Position numbers and translations under genes: made by a program
Shown here: piece by piece, positions 16,749 to 25,621 of the stretch
Layout: each line of letters begins with the position of its first letter
Position numbering within the stretch: position 1 is the first letter of the stretch
The notes under the pieces: model-generated
What the model was told of the DNA's origin: nothing
Database searches by the model: none
Seen by the model: only the letters and a program-made list of their open reading frames with translations
DNA from: Geodermatophilus siccatus
GTDB taxonomy: Bacteria; Actinomycetota; Actinomycetes; Mycobacteriales; Geodermatophilaceae
DNA length: 64,000 nucleotides
Direction: 5' to 3'
NCBI RefSeq assembly: GCF_900103785.1
Contig: NZ_FNHE01000005.1
Span: 277,233 to 341,232, forward strand

Positions 16749-17021
16749 GGCCCGAGAGTAGGAGACGGGTGCATCACCGGGGAGCCGCACGAGCTGATGC
16801 CGCCGCGTGCCGCCTCGTGACCCGTGGCATCGACGACGCCGGGACCTCCGCTCAGTCCGCCAGACGCCCGAGGGTCTCTTGCACGACCTCGGATCGCTGA
16901 CCCTCGCGCTGGCCGGGGAGGTTAGCGAAGCCGCCCTTGTTGCAGTCGCTGTTGATCGACGCCGAGTCCGACGCGGACGTGCGCGAGCGACTCGGCGACG
17001 GGCTTCCGACTACACCGCCCG

Positions 17022-17270
17022 CTACGACCGCTGCTTCCATTGCTTGAAGGCGACCGGCAAACACCGTGCGCACGGTCGGTAGCCGGCCGCGACGGCCGTG
17101 GCCTCATCGGCGAAGAAGACGCGATGCGGGACATAGTGACCCGCGGCGATGTGCCGAAGAGCCGAGGGACAGTCGAGTCGCCCGTAGATCCGCATGGGCT
17201 TGTATCCGCCGAAGGTCCCGGGGGTTGGAGATTGGTAGGGGACGCCGTCCCCACCGATCAGTGTGTACAC
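17022..17270 (-). CDS. Stand-alone Ada-type metal-binding domain
   Basis: An 82-residue protein that matches the N-terminal zinc domain of Ada: KPMRIYGRLDCPSALRH, then HRVFFADEATAVAAGYRPCARC. E. coli Ada has four zinc Cys; the first (Cys38, the methyl acceptor, in I-F/Y-C-R-P-S-C) is Gly here (IYG-RLDC), leaving three. It therefore probably cannot repair methylphosphotriesters in the classic way. No O6-methylguanine methyltransferase is fused or adjacent. ATG at 17270. Confidence 0.8.
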   Translation of the reverse strand: MYTLIGGDGVPYQSPTPGTFGGYKPMRIYGRLDCPSALRHIAAGHYVPHRVFFADEATAVAAGYRPCARCLPVAFKQWKQRS

Positions 17271-17412
17271 ATGGTCATTCTGCGGTTACACGATGTCCGC
17301 CTCGGCGCGTCTTGCACTGGGGCGTGTCGCCCGACGCGTTGTCGGCTCGGCCGCCCGTGTCGCCCGTACCGAATCACCCACATGACCCGGATTGCCACCG
17401 AGCAGTCGAGGG

Positions 17413-18957
17413 TCAGTGGACGGCGCGCTCCTGCCCGGCCCAGTAGGGCTCGCGCAGCGCCCGCTTGAGCACCTTGCCGGCCGCGGAGACCGGCAGTGCG
17501 TCGACGACGTCCATCGACCTCGGCACCTTGTAGCCGGCGATCCGGTCGGCGCAGAACTCCCGCAGCTCCTCGAGGGTCACGGCCGCGCCGGCCGCCGGGA
17601 CGACGACGGTGTGCACGCGCTCGCCCCAGGTCTCGTCGGGGACGCCGATGACCGCGCAGGTGGCCACCGCCGGGTGCTGGGCGAGGACGTTCTCCACCTC
17701 GACCGAGTACACGTTCTCCCCGCCGGAGATGATCATGTCCTTGAGGCGGTCGGTGAGGTACACGTAGCCCTCGTCGTCCATCCGGCCGGCGTCGCCGGTG
17801 TGCATCCAGCCGCCGCGCAGCGCCTCCGCGGTCTCCTCCGGGCGGTCCCAGTAGCCGAGCATCACGTGCCCGCCGCGGACGACGATCTCCCCGACCTCGC
17901 CGCGGGGCAGCTCGACGTCGTCCGGGCCGACGACGCGCACCTCGGCGTGCGGAGCGGCGCGGCCGACGGAGCGCCGGTGCCGCGGGTCCTCGTGGTCGTC
18001 GGGCGTGAGGAGGGTCGCCACGGGGGCGAGCTCCGTCATGCCGTAGGCCTGCATGAAGCGCGCGTTGGGCAGCGCCTTCACCGCCCGGCCGAGCAGCGCA
18101 TCGGACATGGGGGAGGCCCCGTACATCACCCGCTGCACGCTGGTCAGGTCGAACTCGTCGACCCGGGGGGAGTCGACCACCAGCTGGATCATCGTGGGGA
18201 CCAGCAGCACGTCGGTGATGCCGTGCTCCTGGACGGCGGCCAGCACGGCGACCGGGTCGAACACCGGGATCGCCACCTGCGTGCCGCCGACCACGCCGCC
18301 TGTGACCCAGGTCGAGAAGGCGGCGAGGTGGAACATCGGCGCGGCGTGCAGGAGCAGGCCGCCGGGCGCGAAGTGCTCGGTGGCCAGCGCGCCCATGGAC
18401 GACGTCAGCAGGTTGTCGTGGCTGAGCATCACGCCCTTGGCCCGGCCGGTGGTGCCGCCGGTGTAGAAGACGCCGGCGAGCTGGTCCCCGCCGCGGCGGG
18501 CGTCCTCGACCGGCTCGTGCTTCTCCACCAGCTGCTCGAAGGCGACCATGCCGTCGGGTGGGGGCCCGTCACCGGCGTGGACGACGTGCTGCAGCCGGGG
18601 GTGACCCGACCGGATACCGTCGACGCAGGCCGCGAAGACGTCGTCGACGACGAGGACCCGGGCGTCGACCTCGGCGAGCGAGTCGGCGACCTCGGGGACG
18701 CTCCACCGGATGTTGACCGGGACGACGACGCCGCCGGCCCACAGCGTCGCGGCGAGGAACTCGGAGTAGCGGTCGGAGTTGAGAGACAGGATGGCCGCGC
18801 GCTCGCCGTCCTGGACCCCGAGCTGCCGGAGGGCGGCGGCGAGCCGGGCGATCCGGTCGACCGACTCGGCGTGGGTCCGGGTGCGGCCGGCGCAGACGGT
18901 GGCGGTCTCGTGCGGGCGTTGCTGGACGTGGCGGTGCAGCCCCTGGGTGAGGTACAC
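17413..18957 (-). CDS. Long-chain acyl-CoA ligase (AMP-binding, FadD-like)
   Basis: A 514-residue ANL-superfamily ligase. The P-loop is FYTGGTTGRAKGVMLSH. A5 is YGMTEL, A7-A8 is MHTGDAGRMDDEGYVYLTDR followed by LKDMIISGGENVYSVEVE, and the catalytic Lys (A10) is in PVSAAGKVLKRAL near the C-terminus. It activates a carboxylic acid to the acyl-CoA through an acyl-AMP. Substrate choice is not clear; the size and pattern fit fatty or aromatic acids. GTG at 18957 (VYLTQGLHRH) is chosen as start because similarity begins there. Confidence 0.93.
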   Translation of the reverse strand: MYLTQGLHRHVQQRPHETATVCAGRTRTHAESVDRIARLAAALRQLGVQDGERAAILSLNSDRYSEFLAATLWAGGVVVPVNIRWSVPEVADSLAEVDARVLVVDDVFAACVDGIRSGHPRLQHVVHAGDGPPPDGMVAFEQLVEKHEPVEDARRGGDQLAGVFYTGGTTGRAKGVMLSHDNLLTSSMGALATEHFAPGGLLLHAAPMFHLAAFSTWVTGGVVGGTQVAIPVFDPVAVLAAVQEHGITDVLLVPTMIQLVVDSPRVDEFDLTSVQRVMYGASPMSDALLGRAVKALPNARFMQAYGMTELAPVATLLTPDDHEDPRHRRSVGRAAPHAEVRVVGPDDVELPRGEVGEIVVRGGHVMLGYWDRPEETAEALRGGWMHTGDAGRMDDEGYVYLTDRLKDMIISGGENVYSVEVENVLAQHPAVATCAVIGVPDETWGERVHTVVVPAAGAAVTLEELREFCADRIAGYKVPRSMDVVDALPVSAAGKVLKRALREPYWAGQERAVH

Positions 18958-19118
18958 GGCGGCCTCCCGATCCGGTCGTCCCAGATCGTGACTCCGCTGG
19001 AGCCCGGGTCGCCAGGGGCGGACGGCTCTGCGACCGCCCGGGCGGACGCGGTGGCCGCCGGTGGGTCGCGACAAACGCCGACCCACGTGCAGTGAACGCG
19101 CCGCGGCTGACGTGTCGG

Positions 19119-20087
19119 TCAGCTAGTTGAGAGGGACGCCGGGTTCAAACCAACCCGGTTGTGGGGGGAGCCGCCGGGGATCCACTCGATGAGCCAGTCG
19201 GCGAAGGCTGCCGTTGGTCCCGGCTCAGGTGCTACGACCGACGGGTAGTACGGCCTGTCGTTGAGCGCCGGGAAGTGAGTCTCCAGCGCACGGTCGAGTT
19301 CAGCGACTCGGTCCTCGCCCAGTGAGCCGAAGTCCTTGAAGTAGCCGCGGTTCACGGTCATCACCCCGGTGCCGTAGAGCACGTAAACCGACCGCGGCCC
19401 CTCGCCCGGGATGTATGGGTAGTCGAGCGAGACCGACACCGAACCCGCGTTGATGCGCATTGATGCGCCTGGGCGGCTCTCCCACTGCTCGAGGATCTCT
19501 TGGGCCGCAGATCGGAAGCTGCTGTCGCATGCCGCGAGGAGTGCGGTAACCGACCGGGGACCGCCGTCGTCCTGGCCGTGGACGGCGGTCAACCAGGTGT
19601 TGGGACGAGCGACCACGGTGAACCGCGGGACGATCGCCTGCCCGACCTGCTCCGCCGTCACCTGCACCAGGAAGACGGCGATCCCCTTCTCCGATCCGAG
19701 CTGCTCATAGGCGGAGTTGAGGTAGTCGGCGATCGCGATAAACTCCGAGCCGTGGTCCTCGGCGATGACGACGAGCGCCTTGGCGTCGTGTCCGACGGCG
19801 TACGCGAGACCTCGGGTCAGGTGGTCGTGATCGACCTTGAGGTACTGGTTCTCGATGGCGATCCGCCGGCCGTCGGGCGTACGCGCGAGGATGTCCAGGT
19901 TCCGGTTCACGGTCGGCAGCACCACTTCGGTGCCGACCAACTCGAGGCGCCCGAGACCCAGCGCGTCCAGCCAGTCGAGGTTCGCCGCGAGCCACGGCGT
20001 GAAGTGCGTGGCTTCACCTGGCCACACACTCCGGACCTCGACGGGTTCAGGACGGACGATCCGACCGATCAGGTCTGGCTGGGTCAC
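19119..20087 (-). CDS. PD-(D/E)XK nuclease-like protein (DUF4268-like)
   Basis: A 322-residue protein. The segment NLDILARTPDGRRIAIENQ has the D-x(n)-E-x-Q form of the PD-(D/E)XK fold, followed by DHDHLTRGLAYAVG and AKALVVIAEDHG, as in the DUF4268-type nuclease family. The C-terminal 120 residues are a separate domain with no clear match. GTG 20087 has the -10-like GATACT a few bases upstream, and an ATCAC-CA-GTGAT inverted repeat (20097-20108) overlaps it. Such stand-alone proteins often occur in defence regions; substrate unknown. Confidence 0.7.
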   Translation of the reverse strand: MTQPDLIGRIVRPEPVEVRSVWPGEATHFTPWLAANLDWLDALGLGRLELVGTEVVLPTVNRNLDILARTPDGRRIAIENQYLKVDHDHLTRGLAYAVGHDAKALVVIAEDHGSEFIAIADYLNSAYEQLGSEKGIAVFLVQVTAEQVGQAIVPRFTVVARPNTWLTAVHGQDDGGPRSVTALLAACDSSFRSAAQEILEQWESRPGASMRINAGSVSVSLDYPYIPGEGPRSVYVLYGTGVMTVNRGYFKDFGSLGEDRVAELDRALETHFPALNDRPYYPSVVAPEPGPTAAFADWLIEWIPGGSPHNRVGLNPASLSTS

Positions 20088-20161
20088 TGCCCGAGTATCA
20101 CCAGTGATCGGCTCGGATCCTTGGAAGACGCGGTCCGAGTGGAGTGACGCGCCTGCGCGCC

Positions 20162-20219
20162 GCTGCCGCGCAGGCGCTCCTTTCGCCGGATCCGGCGAAA
20201 GGGGCACCTGCGCGGCAAC
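20162..20219 (-). terminator. Long nested hairpin after phaZ
   Basis: The core is the perfect 24-bp palindrome at 20179-20202 (CCTTTCGCCGG-AT-CCGGCGAAAGG). It is extended on both sides by the nearly complementary arms GCTGCCGCGCAGG and CCTGCGCGGCAAC. It lies 53 bases after the phaZ stop and upstream of the nuclease-like gene on the same strand, so it should end phaZ transcripts. Confidence 0.7.
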
Positions 20220-20271
20220 TATCAGCCGCAGAAGCGGGCGGCCGGCCGCTTCTGGTGGGTGCGGGTCAGCC

Positions 20272-21510
20272 CTAGGACGCCGTCCGCTCCCGGTCCCGGG
20301 TGGAGGCGATGAACTCCCGGACGACGGGGTAGACCTCGGTCTCCCAGCGGGACCCGCTGAAGACGCCGTAGTGGCCCACCTTCTCCTGCAGGTGGTGGCG
20401 CTTGCGCTCCTCGGGGATCCCGGTGCACAGCCCGTGGGCCGCCTCGGTCTGGCCGGGGGAGCAGATGTCGTCGTTCGCGCCCTCCACGGTGAGCAGCGCG
20501 GCGTTCCGGATGGCGCCGGGGTCGACGCGCTTGCCCCGCCAGGTGAAGCGCCCGCGGGGGAGCTCGTGCTGCTGGAAGACGCGGCCGACGGTCTCCAGGT
20601 AGAACTCGGCGGGGACGTCCATGACCGCGCCGTACTCGTCGTAGAAGGCGCGGGTGGTCGCGGCCCGGACCGCGTTGCCGGTGACCAGGTCGCGGTACAT
20701 CCGCGCGTGCGCGGTGAGGTGCCGCTTCGGGTTCATCGACATGAAGGCGGTCAGCTGCACGACGCCGGGGTAGACCCGCCGTCCGGCGCCCGCGTACCGG
20801 CTCGGCACGGTGTCGACGACCCGGCGCTCGAACCAGGACAGCGGCTTGTCAGCAGCCGACGTGTTGACCCGGTTGGGGTTGATGCGGGTGTCGATCGGGC
20901 CGGCCATGAGGGTGACGCTGGCGGGCTCGGCCGGGTCGTTCGCCTCCGCGAGCAGGGCGGCGGCTGCGAGCACCAGCGGCGCGGGCTGGCAGACGGCCAG
21001 GAGGTGGGTGCCGGGGCCGAGGTGGCGCAGCGCCTGCATGACGTGGTCGATGTACTCGTCCAGCCCGAAGGGCCCGTGCTCGGTGGGGATGTCCCGGGCG
21101 TTGTGCCAGTCGATGACGTAGACGTCGTGGTCGGACAGCAGCGTCTTGATCGTCGGCCGGATGAGCGTCGTGAAGTGGCCGGACATGGGGCCGACGACGA
21201 GTACGCGGGGCTGGCCGGTCACCGAGGGCTTGGTGAAGTGCAGCAGGGTGCCGAAGGGCGTCCTCAGGGCTGGGCGCTCGAAGACGTCCACCTCGCGGTC
21301 GCCGACCGGCACGGTCGTGATGCCGAAGGCCGGGCGGTGGTGGGTGGGACGCGCGTTGGCGAGGATGTCGCAGGCGGCCCGCATGTGACGGACGGCCGGG
21401 GTGCGGCCCAGCGGGGTCGGCAGGCCCTGCAGTGCGCGGGCGGTCCACTCGGACGCCGCGACGACGGGCGCTCCCATCCGGCGGTTCATCTCGTAAGCGG
21501 TGTAGAGCAT
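20272..21510 (-). CDS. phaZ: Intracellular polyhydroxyalkanoate depolymerase
   Basis: A 412-residue protein of the intracellular PHB depolymerase family: MLYTAYEMNRRMGAPVVAAS at the start, then PMSGHFTTLIRPTIKTLL, DVYVIDWHNARDIP and the lipase-like box LLAVCQPAPLVLAA with Cys in place of Ser, as in the i-PhaZ group. The later His is in KVGHYGVFSG. It has no signal peptide. It would mobilise stored PHA granules inside the cell. It ends in TAG. A palindrome 33 bases before the ATG is a candidate operator. Confidence 0.92.
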   Translation of the reverse strand: MLYTAYEMNRRMGAPVVAASEWTARALQGLPTPLGRTPAVRHMRAACDILANARPTHHRPAFGITTVPVGDREVDVFERPALRTPFGTLLHFTKPSVTGQPRVLVVGPMSGHFTTLIRPTIKTLLSDHDVYVIDWHNARDIPTEHGPFGLDEYIDHVMQALRHLGPGTHLLAVCQPAPLVLAAAALLAEANDPAEPASVTLMAGPIDTRINPNRVNTSAADKPLSWFERRVVDTVPSRYAGAGRRVYPGVVQLTAFMSMNPKRHLTAHARMYRDLVTGNAVRAATTRAFYDEYGAVMDVPAEFYLETVGRVFQQHELPRGRFTWRGKRVDPGAIRNAALLTVEGANDDICSPGQTEAAHGLCTGIPEERKRHHLQEKVGHYGVFSGSRWETEVYPVVREFIASTRDRERTAS

Positions 21511-21542
21511 CGGCCTGCCTGTCGCTGGGTTGCGTTTGTCAA

Positions 21543-21556
21543 GTGACCTAGGTCAC
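21543..21556. promoter_or_regulatory. Palindromic operator candidate upstream of phaZ
   Basis: GTGACCTAGGTCAC is a perfect 14-bp palindrome 33 bases before the phaZ ATG, in a 266-base gap between phaZ and the next gene. TetR- or GntR-type repressors of acyl metabolism bind sites of this shape. No such regulator gene is adjacent. The rest of the gap (21557-21776) shows nothing else that I can call. Confidence 0.5.
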
Positions 21557-21776
21557 CTGGCGGGAACGTTAACCCCTGTGAACGGCGGCCGCGCGGAGGG
21601 GCCTCCATTCGGGCGACGTGGCGGGCCCGTGTCGCGGCACCGGTGTCCCATGCGTAACAGCGGTCACACCAGCACCAGTGCGGTCCTGGCCGGCGCTGGG
21701 GCCGGGGTCTGGCACTTCTCGCGGCAGCGCCCCGGCGGACCACGGTCGCCGGGGCGCTCCTGCCTTTCGTGGCCTC

Positions 21777-22400
21777 CTACACGGCCTCGGGGACGTGCAG
21801 GTGGGCGAGGACGAGGTCCATCTCGGCGACGTCCACGATCTTGGCGCCCATGGCCTGCGCGAACTGCTCGCGCAGCGACCGGGCGTGCTTGCGGACCAGC
21901 CCGGCGGCGTCGCGGTTCTCGAAGCTGGTGACGCTGACCGTCCGGCCGAGGCGCCGGTCGACCAGCATGCTGACGCTGCAGAAGCCGGGCAGCTCCTGGA
22001 GCTTGGGCAGCAGGTTGTGCCGGTAGGCGTCGAGCAGGTCGTCGAGGTGGTTCGGTGCGATACGGGCCCAGGTGACCTGCGCGCCGGCGCCGTCCCCGGC
22101 CGCACGCTCCCGGTGCAGGACCGCGATCTCCCACTCCTGGACGTCGGCGTGCTCGCCGCCGAGGGTGTGCATGAGGCGGTGCTGGACGGTGCGGTCCTCG
22201 TGGGCGGTGGCGCGCATGGCCTGCTCGTCGACCCAGGAGGTCGCGACGATGCAGCGGCCGCTTCCGCGGTCCGCGAGCAGCGACAGGCCGACGCAGCCCT
22301 CCGTCTTCGGAACCGCCGGCATCACCTCGTCGCGCACGTAGGCGATGCCGGCGTCGAGGTTGCTGAGGTTGCCGCGGATGCTGGTGGATCGGGCGTACAT
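21777..22400 (-). CDS. Tandem antibiotic-biosynthesis-monooxygenase-like (ABM) protein
   Basis: A 207-residue protein with two dimeric alpha-beta-barrel repeats: residues 1-100 (MYARSTSIRG, then GCVGLSLLADRGSG, IVATSWVDEQAM) and 105-207 (VTWARIAPNHLDDLLDAYR, GFCSVSMLVDRRLGR, VTSFENRDAAG). Such barrels are found in the ABM family and in stress-response dabb proteins. Catalytic residues are not conserved enough to name a reaction. ATG 22400 has GGAGGT five bases upstream. Confidence 0.8.
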   Translation of the reverse strand: MYARSTSIRGNLSNLDAGIAYVRDEVMPAVPKTEGCVGLSLLADRGSGRCIVATSWVDEQAMRATAHEDRTVQHRLMHTLGGEHADVQEWEIAVLHRERAAGDGAGAQVTWARIAPNHLDDLLDAYRHNLLPKLQELPGFCSVSMLVDRRLGRTVSVTSFENRDAAGLVRKHARSLREQFAQAMGAKIVDVAEMDLVLAHLHVPEAV

Positions 22401-22489
22401 GCCACCTCCGTTCGGGCGGCGCCCCGGCGGCATCGCCTCGCGGGTCAGCTTCTCGGCCGCCGACCCGCGAGGCAACGACTCGCGTAGCC

Positions 22490-23215
22490 CTACAGCGTCG
22501 CCATGAACCGGCTGTCGTCGAGATGGGCGGTCACCGGCACGTGGTCGCTGAGTCCTGGGGCGATCCAGGTGTCGAAATCCCCGACATCGACCTTCGCGCC
22601 GTCCGCCCAATCCGCAGGCAGCCAGATGTGGTCGATGTGGAATCCGCGCTCTCGTCGTCGGTGGTGGTAGTACGTCGCCTCCACGGGCGGCTCACCGTGT
22701 TCGAGGTCGCGGGCAGTTCGGTAGACATCCACCAGGCCCAGGTTGTCGAGTCGGCGCGCAACCTGGTCGTACTGCTTTTGAGTCGTAGTGATGGGTGAGT
22801 TGAAGTCGCCGGCCAGCACCACCGGCCCCTCGCCGGACGCTGCCTCTATCCAATCGACGGCCCGGTCGATCTCCGCCTCGTAGCTCCGCGAGCCGGGGAA
22901 CTTCGCCGTGTACAGAGCCACGAGCGAGAAAGACGTGGGGCCGCTGACGCGTACGGGCAATGTCCAGTGGGGCGCGGCGTCCGCAGCCTCATGCAGCGTC
23001 AACCCCCATGGTTGGCAGGCGACGACCACGAGCTCCTTCCAGCCCCCGCCCTGTACCGGCCGACTTAGCCCGGTCACTGCCCGTCCGTCGGGCGTCGTCG
23101 GCCAGGAGGTTGGTGATTTCGCTTCGCACAGGACGGCAACATCGATGCCGACATCGAGCAGGTGCGGGAGCTTGGTATCGAGCTTCCCGTTGCAGTTCCA
23201 GGTCGCCAGTTTCAC
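22490..23215 (-). CDS. Endonuclease/exonuclease/phosphatase (EEP) family protein
   Basis: A 241-residue EEP-fold phosphodiesterase with all catalytic blocks: MKLATWNCNGKLD (Asn), VAVLCEAKSP (Glu, metal), LAGDFNSPI (Asp, Asn), HIDHIWLPADW (Asp, His) and SDHVPVTAHL (Asp, His). Related enzymes cut DNA, RNA or phosphoesters. It sits at the edge of the defence island, and the DNA here is visibly less GC-rich than the chromosome on its left, which suggests transfer. It ends in TAG. The 216 bases after its start, up to the helicase remnant, show no gene. Confidence 0.85.
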   Translation of the reverse strand: MKLATWNCNGKLDTKLPHLLDVGIDVAVLCEAKSPTSWPTTPDGRAVTGLSRPVQGGGWKELVVVACQPWGLTLHEAADAAPHWTLPVRVSGPTSFSLVALYTAKFPGSRSYEAEIDRAVDWIEAASGEGPVVLAGDFNSPITTTQKQYDQVARRLDNLGLVDVYRTARDLEHGEPPVEATYYHHRRRERGFHIDHIWLPADWADGAKVDVGDFDTWIAPGLSDHVPVTAHLDDSRFMATL

Positions 23216-23431
23216 TAAGGCATCAGATCAGGCCGCCGCGACAGTGCAAGGCGTCGACACGCGAGGGGGTCAGCTCGCTACGCAGCTCGACACGGTGACG
23301 CAATCGCTCGGGAGGTGTCGGGCTCGGGGTCAAGAGGCGCTGTGGCCTACGGGCGAGCGAGCCTGTGAACGACGCGGTTCCACCCCTGCGACGAACAGAA
23401 AAACCCGACATGCGAGAGGTCTCGGGAGCGA

Positions 23432-24709
23432 CTACGCCCTTCCTTCGCGGTGCCAAGCCAGCATCTCGGCGCCGGTGGCTTCGGGACCGAAGAACACGGT
23501 CTCCTCGGCGACATCGGTGAGCTGGTCGAGGAAGTCCTCGTGCGCGCCCAGAGCGGGGTCCTCGGCCGTACCGCGGACGTACATGACGACGAAGGTCGCA
23601 GGGCGATGGTCTGCCTTGGGGCGGATGACCCGGCCCATGCGCTGGATCATCTGCCTCTCGCTGCGGCTGGCAGCCAGGATGACTCCCACATCCGCCTGAG
23701 GGACGTCGATGCCTTCATCGAGGACCCGGGGAGCCGCGAGCACGCGCACGCTCCCGCGCTTGAAGGCCTCGAGGCGCTCCTTGCGCTCCCACGGCTTCAA
23801 TGCGCTGGTGAAGTCCAAAGCCGAGATCCCGTACTCGCGTAAAATGTACGCGGCTTCGTCGGCGCTCTGCCGGGTCTCGGTGAAGACAAGCCCTCGGTCG
23901 GCAGAGGCCAGTAGTGGAGCCAAGCCTGCTAATGCCTCGTGTTTGCGACGGCAGTCGGCCAACAGCTGTCGACGCTTGCTGAAGGCGTGGAGGTAGCGGC
24001 GGGCGTCCTTCGTCGGCCGTGAGTCCACGATTCCGCCCTCGCTCAGCTGTCCGACTGCTGACATGAACTCGCCGAACGGCTCAGCAGGGCAGCCATGTTC
24101 GAGGATTAGTCGACGGCGAAGCGTCCTGGCCTGTTCGTCGTAGTCGTCGTGCCGCTCGCACTCCTCGGCCGTGAAGTTGACGCCGACGAACCCAACTCGG
24201 AATCGAGCCAGGATCTCGTCCGCCAGGCCACGTTCGTAGTCACATCCGGCGACGACAGGTCCAAAATAGGGCTCAAGAAGTTTGGCGACACCGTCGTCTT
24301 CGCGCGCGTAGGTAGCTGTCAATCCAAGGCGAGCATCAAAGTTTGGCTCGAGGGCTCTGGCAAAGGTCCGGGCACCGTAGCGATGTACTTCGTCGGCGAT
24401 GAGGAGCCCAGCCATGCGTGGCCTCAACATCTGGTACTTGGAGGCTGACTGCACGGTGGACACAAGGATCTCGTGGACGTCGAAGTCGTCTTCGTGTCCT
24501 CCACCGAAGCGCCCAACTGGGACGGCGGGGAGGTCGCGCCGCAAGACGTCGTACCACTGATCAAGCAGCTCGCGCCCCGGCACGAGGATCAATACCTTCT
24601 CGTCTGCGTCCATAGCGGCCGCAGCGGCCAGCACGCCCACCGTGGTCTTGCCCGTGCCAGTGACAGCCTCCACGACACCCCGGCGGCCCTTGGCCGACCA
24701 GGCGTCTAA
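23432..24709 (-). pseudogene. DEAD/DEAH helicase, C-terminal part split by insertion sequences
   Basis: 425 codons of a superfamily 2 helicase: GVVEAVTGTGKTTVGVLAAA (Walker A), LLIADEVHRYGA (DEVH), LGLTATYA (motif III), LVFTETRQSADEAAYIL (motif IV), APRVLDEGIDVPQADVGVIL (V) and ERQMIQRMGRVIRPK (VI). The frame runs backwards to exactly TTA at 24709-24707, where an IS begins. The missing N-terminus is at 27211-27516 in the same frame. Fused, the two parts give 526 residues: A-W-Q-H-E-A-L then D-A-W-S-A-K-G. GTG at 24673 might still start a shorter product that keeps Walker A, but without the Q motif. Confidence 0.88.
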
Positions 24710-25618
24710 GAAGCCGTTGCATTAGTCGGTCGGTAGCCGGCGGGCGCAGATGAGAATGGCGGCGAGCCGGGCGAGGGCGGTGATGGTCGCGGCGGTGCGG
24801 TCGTAGCGCAGCGCCAGGCGTTTGTAGGACAGCAGCCAACCCAGGGTGCGCTCGACGACCCAGCGGTGCCGGCCGAGGCGCGCGCTGGAGTCGCGCCCGA
24901 TTCGGGCGATCCGGGCGGTGATCCCGCGGCGGCGCAGGTAGCGGCGGACCCGCGGGTTGTCGTAGCCCTTGTCCCCGTGCAGCTTGACCGGCCGCCGGCG
25001 AGGGTGACCGCGACCGCCGCGCTTGATCGCCGGCATGCGGCCGAGGATCGGCTCGACGAAGAGGCTGTCGTGCCGGTTCGCGCCGGAGACCAGGACATTC
25101 AGCGGTAGCCCGGTGGCGTCGACGAGCAGGTGGTACTTGCTGCCGGCCTTGCCCCGGTCGGTCGGGTTCGGGCCGGTCAGCTCACCCCCCTTTTCGCCCG
25201 GACGCTGACCGAGTTCAGGCTGGCCCTCGACCAGTCCAGCCGACCGCTCTCGCCGAGCCGGTCCAGGACGGCCTGGTGCACGCGGTCGAAGACGCCGGCG
25301 TCGGCCCACTCGCGCATCCGCCGCCAGCAGGTCCAGCCCGAGCCGTAGCCCAGCTCGATCGGCAACTTGGTCCAGCCGATACCGGTGGACAGCACGAAGG
25401 CGATGCCCTCCAGCACGTCCCGATCCGAGACCCGCGGGCGACCGGTGCGGCCATGCACTGCTGGCCGCTGCGGCGGGATCAACGGCTCGAACAGCGCCCA
25501 CAACTCATCGCTGATCAGCCGGGGCGGCGGGGAAGACGCCGGCGACGACATACCCGGCAGCCTGAGCCGAACCGTCAGGACGGAACAGAGACCGAAGCCC
25601 TACTTCTGCAACGTCTTC
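24710..25618 (-). mobile_element. IS5-family element, copy 1 (909 bp)
   Basis: The ends are GAAGCCGTTGC (24710-24720) and GCAACGTCTTC (25608-25618), imperfect 11-bp inverted repeats. The target duplication is TAA at 24707-24709 and 25619-25621, fitting the T-N-A targets of IS5 relatives (ISL2/IS427-like groups). A second 909-bp copy in the other orientation is at 63091-63999. Confidence 0.88.
24722..25551 (-). CDS. IS5-family transposase, two frames joined by -1 frameshift
   Basis: The first frame (25551 to 25177) carries the N-terminal domain (PRLISDELWALFEPLIPP, then GRPRVSDRDVLEGIAFVLST, YGSGWTCWRRM). It ends at TGA just after an A4-G6 run (25185-25194 on the plus strand as CCCCCCTTTT). 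The second frame (to 24722) starts from the run with GGELTGPNPTDRGKAGSKYH and gives the DDE domain: LLVDATGLP (Asp), KLHGDKGYDN (Asp) and WVVERTLGWLL (Glu). A -1 slip on the run makes the full transposase, as known for IS5/IS427-type elements. Confidence 0.88.
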
Positions 25619-25621
25619 TAA

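Noticed and set aside
16771..16800. GCATCA / TGATGC inverted repeat upstream of mntA
   Set aside because: The arms are only 6 bp with an 18-base loop, too weak to call an operator.
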